Below the pieces are notes generated by a model. The model saw nothing but the letters and a program-made list of their open reading frames with translations, was not told the DNA's origin and did not search any database. Of a stretch of 64,000 nt of DNA, positions 1 to 10,100 are shown one piece after another (within the stretch, counting starts at the first letter, position 1; every line of letters begins with the position of its first letter). The translations under genes were made by a program, and so were the position numbers. This DNA is from Asterella californica (lineage: Eukaryota; Streptophyta; Marchantiopsida; Marchantiales; Aytoniaceae): positions 8,494,001-8,558,000 of the forward strand of contig JAYKYS010000012.1 of the NCBI GenBank assembly GCA_036924285.1, given 5' to 3'.

Positions 1-918
1 CTATACTTGGATACCTTCGTTGCTGCCGCCACGCCTGCAGCCCATCCTGGGGGATGGGTGATCACCTGTGCCGCCACTGAGTCCCGTGTCGGATCCGTAA
101 CAACCACATCAGCCACTGAGACCTGATCCTCCCTCATCATGTACAGGTCTGCTCTCACTGATCCTCCCGTCTGAAGGGCGTACCAACGCTCTCTCCACGT
201 CATGTGACCGCTCTCCCGTGCTAAGGCAAGCATGACGTCTTGGATGGCATCGTGGGTGGCTATCCGCTCTCCATCGTGAGGACATCGAGCAAGGTGACGA
301 CCCGCGGTGTCCAGCGAGACACCGCACTCGCAGGTGGACAGTGCCGAAGCAACAGGCTGGACCAAGCCTAGACGGAACCTCATCGCTGTAGAGAAGATAG
401 TCGGTGCAAGTCGGAACGCTCTAATGCAAGGTCGAGCTATGAGCCAAGAGCCTGCGCCCTTGCCCGAACAAGAGCGGAGTCGAGCTCTAGTATCCCGTGA
501 GATGGAAGGATCCACTAAGAGCGCATGGAGAACCTGCTGGAAGTGGTGTCCTGTCAGAGAAGACTGTAGTCCGCGAGATCCATCGGAAGGTAAGGAATCG
601 AATCGAGGATGTGCCTCACGTGCCTCAAGAGTCAAACTATCTCTTGCCTCACGGAGACACATCTGTAGTGGGTAAGAACCATCCTCCACCTCTGTCACAT
701 AGCTCTCCAGGATAGGTCTATCTCGCACGAGAAAACGACCACAGAGCCAAGGTGCTGAGAGGGCCCAACTACCCAAAAAAGCTGCCGCAGCAGTCTCCTC
801 CATGGATAATAAGCCCACCCCGCCACATGATATTGGCAAAGATGTCTGTCTCCGTGCGAGAGGTCCTGCCACACAGTCAAAGGTCCCCGGTCCTATGATG
901 TCGCCAAACACCTGACAA
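1..918 (-). mobile_element. REL-type non-LTR retrotransposon, second copy, 5'-truncated
   Basis: This stretch is a close direct repeat of about 2188-3126, by eye mostly point differences and small indels. It corresponds to the region between the reverse transcriptase and the endonuclease of the same minus-strand element. Similarity stops abruptly near 918, as expected for a 5'-truncated insertion of a minus-strand non-LTR element; the 3' end lies beyond the left edge. The reading frame is broken into short pieces, so this is a relic. It has one copy of the 48-bp segment that is doubled in the fuller copy at about 2214-2310. Confidence 0.75.
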
Positions 919-1734
919 AAGGTGACGGTGCAGTAGAAGAGATCGATTCGAAACTCTGAGGTTCAGTTGCAGCTCGTGTTTAATACTTGTCAGTGGACAT
1001 TCTCCATGCGTGCGTTGTGCGGCCCATGCATCTGTCGGCAAAGATCTGATTATCCGAGAATCTTTGCTCAGTCTGGTTCTCTAGCTATTATTAGGTCGAC
1101 ATCTTCAAATCCTTTAGTTTGTGGATAGTTCTTCCTACATAGCCTTGTGAGCCCAGTGCATCTGTCGGTAGAATTCCGAGATCAGGGGATTGTGATCAGT
1201 ACCAGAATCGGCATTGTTGGCTCAGTTTGGCACCGTACAGATGAAGATTGAATAGTAGATTCATGATACTGAATCAGCCCAGAAACTTGGAATGCACGCA
1301 AGGAATTTCGCCTCTGATCTAGCTACACTGGACAGACTCTGTGTGGGGTCATGCATGAGCCTTGAGCTGACCTCATGCTAACGTGGGAGGAGAAAATAAA
1401 CTGGACATACAATTCCTCGGATGTATGCATGGCATGGAGATTGGCATCGGTTCATTTCTTCCTCCTTCGTTCTCCACTGGCTCAGAAGAGGAGACACCTG
1501 TTGTGCTGGGCACGAGAGGGCAAGACGGCGCTGGCGATGGCGATGAAGGTGGTCTGAGAGAGGGAAAGAACGCGTAGCGTAGCTATGGCCGCCTAGGCGA
1601 GCCATAGTGAGTAGATTTCGTAGAACGAGGAAAGGGAGACAGATTCGCAGATATTAGTTTGCGGAACACACGATTGCGACGGAATGCAAGTGAGTGACAA
1701 TCAAGAAAATTTCCTAAATGAGCAAGACAGGAAA
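919..1734. other. Spacer without a recognisable gene
   Basis: No supported coding region. Two short related phrases (around 1020-1060 and 1148-1185, both containing GCATCTGTCGG) suggest a decayed local duplication. The rest looks like ordinary intergenic DNA between two retrotransposon copies. Confidence 0.5.
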
Positions 1735-1907
1735 GGAAAAACGCGACCCAATGAATAGCAAACGGATGAGAAGACCCCATCAAGCCTCACAAGGGAAAGA
1801 AAGGACCCGAAGGTCCAAGCAACAACCACCCCGAAGGGAAGAACATCGGGGCTAAGCCCCGCTATCAGTAGCTCTAAAATCGTCTGTCGCACCTATAATG
1901 TCGGAGA
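1735..1907 (-). other. 3' UTR of the REL retrotransposon, hairpin-rich
   Basis: Directly downstream of the endonuclease stop codon. On the minus strand it contains compact GC hairpins, for example CGGGGCTTAGCCCCG (near 1850-1862) and GGACCTTCGGGTCC (near 1807-1822). The stretch 1735-1862 recurs nearly identically at 49104-49230 inside plastid-derived DNA. That is what a very short 3'-end-only insertion of the same family would leave. Structured 3' UTRs are the usual RT recognition signal in this class. Confidence 0.6.
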
Positions 1908-2603
1908 TCAAAAATCAGTACCTCTACAAACAACTGGCGCACCTGAAGAGGCATCACCTACTACGATTGCCCTCCTGTGAACTGCTCCTGCTAAAGCTCT
2001 TTGTAGAGCAATGGAAACTCGCTGTCTAAAAAACATGGTGCAGAAAGAAAGAGAAAGTGGAACTCTCTGGCGTCTCTCATGATAGACTCTAGCACAGTCT
2101 CTCAGAAAGACGTCGAATTCCAAACATGTCGATCCGTATATCTCCAAAGCTAAAAGGATGAAGCGATGTCTCACTTGCATACCCCTATACTTGGTCACCT
2201 TCGCTGCTGCCGTCACGCCTGCAGCCCATCTTGGGGGATGGGTGATCACCTGTGCCACCACGCCTGCAGCCCATCCTGGGAGATGGATGATCACGTGTGA
2301 ATCCCGTGTCGGATCCGTGACAACCACATCAGCCACTGAGACTTGATCCTCTCTCATCATGTACAAGTCAGCTCTCACTGATCCTCCTGTCTGAAGGACA
2401 TACCAACGCTCTCTCCATGTCATGTGACCGCTCTCCCGTGCTAAGGCAAACACGACGTCTCTGATGACATCGTGGGTAGCTATCCGCTCTCCACCATGGA
2501 GACATCGAGCAAGATGACAATCCGATGTGTTGAGCGAGACACCGCACTCGCAAGTGGATAGTGCCGAAGCAACAGGCTGTACCAAGCCTAGGCGGAACCT
2601 CAT
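1908..2603 (-). pseudogene. REL endonuclease domain of the non-LTR retrotransposon
   Basis: This 231-codon open stretch is the C-terminal part of the element protein. Near residues 18-34 a CxC...HxxxC zinc knuckle (CECG then CHLARC) is followed by HGGERIATHDVIRD and, near residue 91, ADVVVTDP, the acidic core expected of a PD-(D/E)XK-like nuclease that nicks the target for target-primed reverse transcription. Around residues 103-127 a 16-residue block ending in RWAAGV/GWAAGV occurs twice, from a 48-bp tandem duplication at about 2214-2310; it probably disrupts the nuclease fold. The frame does not connect with the upstream linker, so it is a fragment of a dead element. Family placement is from memory. 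Confidence 0.65.
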
Positions 2604-2630
2604 CGCTGTAGAGAAGATAGTCAGTGCGAG

Positions 2631-3092
2631 TCAGAACACTCTAATGCAAGGTCGAGCTATGAGCCAAGAGCCTGCGCCCTTGTCCGAACAAGAGCGGAGT
2701 CGAGCTCTAGTATCCCGTGAGATGGAAGGATCCACTAAGAGAGCATGGAGAACCTGCTGGAAGTGGTGCCCCGTCAGAGAAGACTGTAGTCCGCGAGATC
2801 CGTCGGAAGCTAAGGTATCGAATCGAGGGTGTGCCTCACGTGTCTCAAGAGTCATGTCATCTCTTGTCTCACGGAGACACATCTGTAGTGGGTAAGAACC
2901 ATCCTCCACCTCTGTCACGTAGATCTCTAGAATAGATCTATCTCGCACGAGAAAATGACAACAGAGCCAAGGTGCTGAGAGGGCCCAACTATCCAAAAAG
3001 ACTGCCGGAGCAGTCTCCTCCATGGATAATAAGCCCACCCCGTCACATGATATCGACAAAGATGTCTGCCTACGTGCGAGAGGCCCTGCCAC
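2631..3092 (-). pseudogene. Linker (RT to endonuclease) of the non-LTR retrotransposon
   Basis: Open in a different frame from both the RT part upstream and the nuclease part downstream, so a frameshift lies near each end. No catalytic motif is visible. The same sequence, more degraded, is in the left-edge copy at about 490-880, which supports it as a coherent part of the element rather than a chance ORF. It is expected to be the thumb/linker of the polyprotein. Confidence 0.5.
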
Positions 3093-3621
3093 ACAGTCAA
3101 AAGTCCTATGTTGTCGCCAAACATCCTCATGATCTTCCTATCAAAATCTCTAAGGCGCGAGATGAAGATAGGAGATGGAGGTACTGTGCGGAGTAAGTAA
3201 CTAGGACGCCGCGCAATGGAAGAGTAAAGGATACCAAAGGCAACTTGAGGATCCTCCAACATAGGGAGATCCTCAATATGCAAAACGTCCTCCGCTAGGG
3301 CAACATCTAAGAATCGAGAGACAAAGTCTTCTGTACCCACAAGTACTCCGAGGATGCGTAAACCATCAGTGGGCATAACAAATCTCTCCGGGAGCTGTAG
3401 GTCCGACAGTATACCTATGGGAGACCAAGCCTTGCACTTTGACACCTTCACCCTCAGCCCTACCAAGGCCAATTGAGAGACAAGGTGGTCAAAGGTAACA
3501 CTGACTTGGTCCGCCGGACCTACGATGTGCGTATCATCAGCTAGAGATGGAAAAACACAACCTGGAGCAGCCAAGGTGGTGGCCAAGAGAGCTCTGTAGT
3601 GAGCTAAGGCAAAGAGACTCG
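3093..3621 (-). pseudogene. Reverse transcriptase, C-terminal half (catalytic ADD box)
   Basis: On the minus strand the frame resumes with LFALAHYRALL and then FPSLADDTHIVGP, the catalytic RT motif with two aspartates (A-D-D) typical of non-LTR elements, followed by LGVLVGTEDF, another RT core motif. Coding similarity to the other strand stops exactly at 3622, where the inverted middle segment begins. After about 3093 the protein continues in another frame. Confidence 0.75.
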
Positions 3622-3977
3622 TACCATTGTCCTTCAGCTTCGAGATACTTTTCAGGACCACCTTTGCCCACATCAGTTTGGAGTTGCGACACCGGGAGGT
3701 TGTGAGTCTGTGTCTTTCGGCATTAGAGCTCTCTTGGACATCCATCCCGATTGGGTTGTCCTACAAGTGGACGTGGAAAACGCCTTTAATAGCATTTCTC
3801 GCGCTTCCATCTTTAGGGAGCTCATGGATGGTGGGGGATCTCTGGCGGGTCTGATCCCTTTCGTGCAATCCTTCTATGGTTCTCCTTCTTCTCTTTACTA
3901 CCAGCACGGTCCTACGATAGAGGGGGTTTCAGTCATCAACTCCACTGTAGGTACTCGTCAGGGAGATCCTTTGGGTA
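3622..3977 (+). pseudogene. Inverted middle segment of the reverse transcriptase
   Basis: This 356-bp segment encodes the RT middle on the plus strand, opposite to the rest of the element: a palm block (HQFGVATPGG), LQVDVENAFNSI with its catalytic Asp, and TRQGDPLG. Its ends are marked by TACC (3622-3625) and GGTA (3974-3977). If the segment is turned around in place, both boundaries read through in frame with the flanking minus-strand RT parts. So it is a clean inversion with no loss of coding sequence. Confidence 0.8.
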
Positions 3978-4221
3978 AGTCGTAAGAGAATCTCACCGAT
4001 GGCTATCGGTCGAATCTCTCCACCATCCTTCGTCATGGTCAAAAGTCTAGCTGCCCCTAGTACTTGAGCTATAGATTGAGGAATATGTCCCTGAGCTACT
4101 GCTGCCGCTACCTGAAAAAGCTCCGTGAAACCACTAGAGGGGTCGTCTGTCTGAAAACAATCCCGTAGGTGCTCGTAGACCATCCCAGACAGACCTCCAG
4201 AAGATAGACGTGGAGCTGTAC
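3978..4221 (-). pseudogene. Reverse transcriptase, N-terminal part
   Basis: Minus-strand frame with SSGGLSGMVYEHLRDCF and TKDGGEIRPIAIGEILLRLT, the conserved start of the RT fingers region. Its upstream edge is the Ty3 insertion point (target sequence GTAC at 4218-4221). Joined across a single copy of that GTAC, it continues in frame with the zinc-finger part at 12952-13754. Its downstream edge is the inversion boundary at 3977. Confidence 0.75.
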
Positions 4222-5129
4222 TGTAACGACCTATGTTACACATAGGAAGTTTGTCTATTAGTAAGGTGTTTAGTTATAACTAAGGGTTGGGAATGTTTAT
4301 TGGCTGCCAAAGTACTTTAAGGATGTATCAAGTTAGTCATGACTAGCTAAAAGTTAGTTATGGTTAAATTTAGCTGTACTTTTGGCAGAATTCAGATATT
4401 TGCTAAAGAGTGAGCACTACTATCTTGTCATCTTGTCTAAAAGGTAGAAAGGTGGTGGAAAGTATCCCTTATCTCTTTTTTGACTTGATATTAGTGGTTG
4501 GATTAAAGTTGTGGACTTTGTGGGCATTAAAAACAAGAAGAGATTCCACATGTTTCCTTTTTAGTGGGTCCTAGTGTAGAGGGGGGTGGAAATTTGAGAT
4601 TCCTTGAGAATATTCCAGAATCCTTCTAGAAGTTGTTGACTTTGAAGGAATAAGCCCATGTGAAAAGGTAAAAAGCCCATGTGATCAATGCTTTTACCTT
4701 AAGTAATATCTTAGTAAAACCCGGTAAAAGTAGTTACGGCTGAGTTACCGGAGAGTACTAAAGTAAAAACCTAGAATGTATAAATAGAGGAGTAGAGAAG
4801 AGCTCTTCATCCTTGTTTTCACATTGTCGTAATGACAACTTGAGTAATATAGAGAGTGTGGAATATTTTTAGCATGTGAGAACTTGAGAGACGTCGTTAG
4901 AATGGAGGATTTTAGTTGATGTGTTTAAGGAGATTTTTTTAGTTGATAAGTTTATGAATGAGTGAACTCAGCATTTTCCCTTCAAGATCATGGTGTGCTT
5001 CCATCAAAGCCATCAGAGGTGACCCCTGAGTGAAAGACAGGCCCGACATGTTGCAGATTCGTGGATGACGATCGCGGAGGTTGAGAGATCGGGGGGGTAG
5101 TTGATCGATAGGACCGCGGAAGGTTTACA
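4222..5129 (+). repeat. 5' LTR of Ty3 element A
   Basis: 908 bp, beginning TGTAACGACC and ending GGTTTACA. It matches 12043-12951 with scattered substitutions. A TATA-like TATAAATAGAGG occurs at about 4779, a plausible promoter for the genomic transcript. Confidence 0.93.
4779..4790 (+). promoter_or_regulatory. TATA-like box in the 5' LTR
   Basis: TATAAATAGAGG in the downstream half of the LTR, conserved at the same place in the 3' LTR (about 12601). This fits the U3/R boundary of a plant LTR promoter. The role is inferred from position and motif only. Confidence 0.5.
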
Positions 5130-5131
5130 TT

Positions 5132-5152
5132 TTTGGTTCCGTTGCGGGGACC
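5132..5152 (+). other. Primer-binding site of Ty3 element A
   Basis: TGGTTCCGTTGCGGGGAC lies a few bases after the 5' LTR end. It begins with TGG, the complement of a tRNA CCA end, and resembles the Asp-tRNA-type site of some plant Ty3 elements with several differences. The cognate tRNA was not verified. Confidence 0.55.
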
Positions 5153-5359
5153 TCACTTGAAGAGATCGTTGAACGATGTTTAGAGTTCAGTTCTATATTC
5201 GACAAAAGGAGATTATGAGAGAGCACATGGAGAGAACTTTGGGAGGAGAGAGAGCTAACGCGATGTTAGCAACGTTAGAACCTTTCGTGTATCCCGTAGT
5301 GATATATGACGTGTTCGAAGTCATTCTTTACATCTTGTTCACTTAGAAAGGGTTTTAGG

Positions 5360-5890
5360 AGAGTTGAAAGAGGGTGCAACAAGAGTTGTAGAGAAAGGAG
5401 GAGAGAAAAGTTATTAGAGGAGATAAATTTGTGAGTTTAGAAATTTTGCTCTTTCGAAAATTTGTACAGTCGCTTTCAACTTTTCTGTGAATTTTATTTT
5501 CCTGTGAAACTTTCCAATGTTTTAGAATGGCTGATAACCTATCTAAGACAAAAGAAATCATAGGAAAAGGTGGTCTAGAGAGGGAGCAATGAATTTTCAA
5601 AGTTGAGGGGGTCTATTCGTGAGAGTTGAGGAATTCTGTTATCTGAAAAAAATTTACAGTCATTGTCAGATTTTCTGTGAATTTTATTTTCCTGAGAAAC
5701 TTTCCAGTGTTTTAGAGTGGCCGATAAGCTATCCAAGACAAAAGAAATCATGAGAAGATGAGGTCTGAAGAGGGAGAAAGAATTTTTCAAAGTGGAGGGG
5801 GTTGACAACCATGAGAGAAGTGAAAATATACAAATTTCAGTTCTCTGAAAATTTGTACAGTCACCACCATCTCTTCTGATTAGGGAAGTT
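5360..5890 (+). repeat. Tandem repeats in the leader of Ty3 element A
   Basis: About three imperfect units of roughly 190 bp. They share TTCTGTGAATTTTATTTTCC, AAACTTTCCAgTGTTTTAGA and GACAAAAGAAATCAT phrases (units near 5390, 5581 and 5779, the last partial). They lie between the primer-binding site and the first leader ORF. No coding role is apparent. Confidence 0.7.
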
Positions 5891-6017
5891 TTTGTTGAAA
5901 CTTCATGATTTTGTAGCTTGGAGGTTGAGCTACTGGAGATCACAAAAATCTTGGAGAGATCTCTTACCAACTAAGAGATATACGTTTCGGCATACAAGGA
6001 GGTCTTGAAGATACTTC

Positions 6018-6317
6018 ATGAGGAATCCAGTTCGAATGACGAGGTGGAAGAAGAGACGTTTAGGAGTTCGAACAGAGACGGAGAAGCCCAAGTTAAGTAT
6101 AGATGAGGGCACTTGGGGTGCCCTCTTTACCCTATACGAAGAAGCTTCCGCGACCATTGGCACAGATTTGAAGAAAGCCGAGTTTAAAGCATCATTCACT
6201 ATGGAGGCCACGAATGCTCCTGGTGAAGTAGAGTTGGATCCTTACAAGAGTGAGTTCAAGATGTCTATTGTGATTAGTACAAACGATGGTGAGGAGGATC
6301 ATATCTTCGATAGTTAA
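6018..6317 (+). CDS. Leader ORF 1 of Ty3 element A (unknown)
   Basis: A 99-codon frame between the leader repeats and the second leader ORF. It starts MRNPVRMTRWKKRRLG, basic, and becomes acidic at its end. I recognise no domain. It lies on the sense strand upstream of gag inside an element whose other frames are intact. Either it is expressed from the genomic RNA or it is a chance frame; conservation in other copies would decide. Confidence 0.35.
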   Translation: MRNPVRMTRWKKRRLGVRTETEKPKLSIDEGTWGALFTLYEEASATIGTDLKKAEFKASFTMEATNAPGEVELDPYKSEFKMSIVISTNDGEEDHIFDS

Positions 6318-6440
6318 TTTTAGATTAGATTTTATTTCGTGTATAGCATGTATAATACACGATTTCCAATATAAAGCTCGGAAGAGTTAAGAAAGTGATG
6401 TAGAATTATTTTCCTCTATGATATTTTGTCCACTTAATGG

Positions 6441-6929
6441 TTGAGAAGGTGCAACATGAGTGGAAATTCAAAAGATTGGAAAGTTAGACTTAGAAACCTT
6501 TCTCAAGGTTTAGATGTCATAGTAAGTGTCGGAGAAAGTTCGAGAGAGATTATCGTCGAGTTTGAAAACCCTAGTACTAAACCTCAAGTAGAATCTTCGA
6601 GGAGAAGAGTAGAAACCGACTTGTGGTGTTATTTCTGTAGAGGGTTGGGACACAAAGTAGTGAATTGTCCAACTAGAATCAGAACCGAGAGAGCTAAAGG
6701 GAAGCGGGAGTTTACTGATTTAAGTCTTCGAGTGGGTCCATCGTCACCAGCGCCAATTCATCTTCTAGGTGAAGATCCTTGTCCAAGTTGTGGAGTGGGT
6801 GATCCAAGAGGACACAAGTGCGTCGATGTGGCCGCTCTACTTACGTTAGTAGTCGAGAAGTTGGACGAGACTCAAAGAGCTGAGACGGAGAAGTTGTCGA
6901 CTTCAAAAGAAGACTCAGCTGAGTTGTGA
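6441..6929 (+). CDS. Leader ORF 2 of Ty3 element A, zinc-knuckle protein
   Basis: A 162-codon frame upstream of gag. Around residues 67-80 it has WCYFCRGLGHKVVNCP, a canonical CX2CX4HX4C zinc knuckle as in nucleocapsid proteins; a second Cys/His cluster (CPSCGVGDPRGHKC) follows near residues 114-127. The C-terminal part looks helical. It ends before the main polyprotein start and is in a separate frame. The main gag has its own, slightly non-canonical knuckle, so this would be a second potential RNA-binding protein. The knuckle is clear; function is inferred. Confidence 0.55.
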   Translation: MRRCNMSGNSKDWKVRLRNLSQGLDVIVSVGESSREIIVEFENPSTKPQVESSRRRVETDLWCYFCRGLGHKVVNCPTRIRTERAKGKREFTDLSLRVGPSSPAPIHLLGEDPCPSCGVGDPRGHKCVDVAALLTLVVEKLDETQRAETEKLSTSKEDSAEL

Positions 6930-7142
6930 TGGAGATCGTCATTCGGATGGTGGAGAAGACGATGATGCGACTCAGGCTCATGATTACCTTGGGAGAAGAG
7001 ATGACACAAGAGATGTTGTTACAACCATTTCCTTTCATTTTACCTATGGTAGATTATTCGCGAATGGAATTGGTGACGTTCGTACTCTTTTAACGAGTAG
7101 TTATTGCACAAAAATTAGAAGGATAGAAAGAATAGTTACAAG

Positions 7143-10100
7143 ATGGAGAAGTTACCAGTGTTTCATGGGAAGGACAATGAAGATGTAGAACCATTTGTAC
7201 GAGACTTTAAAAGGGGTTGCATCGGAAACAACGTGAGAAGGAAGGAAGAATGGGTGTTGTTACTGCCAGAGTTTTTAGAAGATTTTGCTCTTACGTGGTA
7301 TGACGACCGAGTGAAGAGCAAGACACCTGGTGCAGTTGAGGACACATGGGAGACGTTGAGTAATGCACTCATCGAAGAATTTCTTCCAGAAGAGAGTTAT
7401 GAGAAGCTCATGGTGGAGCTTACTCATTTGAAGCAACGGGACGACGAGAAAGTTCTGCAATATGCCGAAAGGGTGGATAAGTTGGAGCAACGGTTTCGGA
7501 CGGTCCTACGGAAGAGTGGAGACAATGTGGAGCTAACGATGGCGGGGATTGGAGCAGTGTTGACCAAGAACTTGGTGGGAGGTTTGAGGCCTTCAATTCG
7601 AACCCAAGTGAGGTACGAGAAGCCAGCAACCAAAGCGGAGGCCATCAAGATTGCGATAAACATGGAAGAGAGTTTGGATGAAGGAGATATCATCCAACCT
7701 CATCATGTTGCTCTGGTGTCGACTCCGACTCTTGGTGTAGCCACAACGATCGCACCTGCACCATCACAATTGGTGATTGCTTCAACGTCAGCTCCTACTC
7801 CAACGGTGGTGCCAAGACCATTTGTCCCTACAGCGATGTCTACTGCCACCTCTAATTTTCATGCTGAGTTGAAGAGCATCACCGATACTCTTGCGGATCT
7901 CAAGATAAACGTGGTGCAGTTACGCAAATGGAGGAACAAAGGTGGAGGAGGAGGTCAAAGAGGTTACGACAACAATCCCAACCGAGGAAATCAAGGTAAC
8001 TTTGGAGGCAACCAAGGTAACTTTGGAGGAATCACGTGTTGGACGTGTGACGGTTCTCATTTCCAGCGAAATTGTCCTAACAATGGAGCAAGAAATGCCG
8101 AAGCTGTCAGGATGAATGTGGGTGGAGGAAATCCATCACAAGGACGAGATAAAGGAGTGACTACTATCGATGTCGTGCGAGATCTCATCTACGAGAAAGG
8201 AGAGAGTTCAAACTCTTCTCATGCACCGGTGGAGCTTTTAGCTCAAGAAAGGAAAAGAACTCGATTTTCTGATGAACCAGTTTTCATGGAGGAGTCAGCA
8301 AGTAGAAGTACTCGTTCGAGTAATGTTTCGAGTACACCAAGGGAGCCAAGAAGGAAGCTGGGGATGGCGGATTTCACCATTTCATCTTCCCAAGCAGGAT
8401 ATGATGTGGTTGAAGATGTGAGTGCTCAGAAAGCCAACATCACTATTGGACAACTGATCGCACTTAATCCCAGCTTACGAAGAGAACTCAGAGGAGGACT
8501 GAGTTCTAAGAGAAGCAAGAAGAAGAAACCCAAGAGCAAGACATCAAAGTCAGTGGGAGTGGGTGTGGTGGATGTGCATGCTTCAGAGGTATGCACTAGG
8601 GCTTCAAAGATTGAAGTCCGGTTGAATGGTCACTACGTCTCTGACGTATTGGTGGATGGAGGGTCGGCTGTAAACGCCATATCGGAGAGGTTGATGAAGA
8701 AGTTGGGGATGGAACCAACTCGCCCGGCTAGCATTGTCGTGGGGATGGCTAACAAGCAACGGGTAAGACCTCTTGGTGTGTTAGAGAAGGTGGTCGTGTC
8801 TGTGATGGGAGTTCAAACATTGATGTCCTTTCAAGTGTTAAAGGACTCTAGTTATGATTTGCTCCTGGGTAGGCCTTGGTTGAGAGCTGTGCGCACCACT
8901 GATAGGTGGCACAAGGGATACTTACGGATTGGGCCTAGAGATCATAGAGTGATAGTTCCTCTCTCGGGTGTTGGAGTTGTGACTTCTGACTCTGATAGAC
9001 CCACTAGTGACTACTGGGAATCTGATACGGAGGACGATCAGAGTGTCTCAGAAGTAGATACCGGAGATTCTTACGATCAAGAATCCTCGTCTGAGGACGA
9101 AGGATTTGGTCAAGATGAATCATTACATCAGCTTAGTGCTATTGACTTGTTGTCTCGACCAGCAGTGGAGAAAGATCTTGACAAAGAAGAGTTGAGTGAG
9201 GCAGAGATTGTGAGAAGACTCTCTACCCTGAAGTTTGGTATCAATGTCACTCAAGAGGAGAAAAGTAGATTCCTAGATATATTTCGAAAATATATCCATG
9301 TGTTTGCTTTCAGCTACAAGGATTTGAAGGAGGTGACTCTTGAGACTCATCGAATCGAATTGGAGGAGAACGCAAGACCAGTTCGACAAAAGCAGAGAAG
9401 GGTCAATCCTACAACAGCAATGATGGTCAAGGAGGAGATAGACAAGTTGAGGGAGGCGAGTTTCATCTATGAGGTGGAGAATTCAGAATGGGTTTCACCC
9501 ATTGTGATTGTCAAGAAGAAGAATGGTAAGCTGCGAGTGTGCATAGACTATAAGAAGCTGAATGCAGTTACCAAGAAGGATTATTATCCTCTACCATTTA
9601 TAGATGAGATTTTGGAGGAAGTTGCTGGTCATGAGTGGTACAGCTTTGGTGATGGCTATAGTGGATACAACCAGATCAAGATAGCACAGGAGTACCAGCA
9701 GTTGACTACTTTCACTACTCCTTGGGGAACATTTGCATTTCGAGTGATGCCATTCGAACTGTGTAATGCTCCGGTCACGTTTCAGAGGTTCATGAACAAG
9801 GTGTTTGAACCATTCATAGGAAAGTTTGTCCGTGATTTTATTGACGATTTTTGCGTGTACGGACGAAAGGAGGATCACTTTGATCATGTGATCAAAGTTT
9901 TGCAGCGGTTGGAGCAAGCCAACGCTTCTCTAAATCCAGAGAAGTGCATCTTTGGCTGCGAAGAAGGTCTGCTGTTAGGGCACATCATTTCCAAGAATGG
10001 GATTGCAGTAGATCCTGAGAAGATGAAGAAGATTGTGGATCTTCCATTTCCGATCAACTTGACAAAGTTGAGGCAGTTTCTTGGCATGGTTGGATATTAT

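Noticed and set aside
307..880. Plus-strand ORFs at 307-675 and 497-715 (and their twins at 2527-2935)
   Set aside because: Antisense to the REL retrotransposon coding region; they occur in both copies only because the DNA is duplicated.
3622..3977. Twin priming as the cause of the inversion
   Set aside because: Twin priming inverts the 5' portion up to the insertion end; here the 5' RT part and zinc finger are in normal orientation on the far side.
5355..6211. Minus-strand ORFs in the Ty3 leader
   Set aside because: They run through the tandem repeats and are repetitive copies of each other; no domain.
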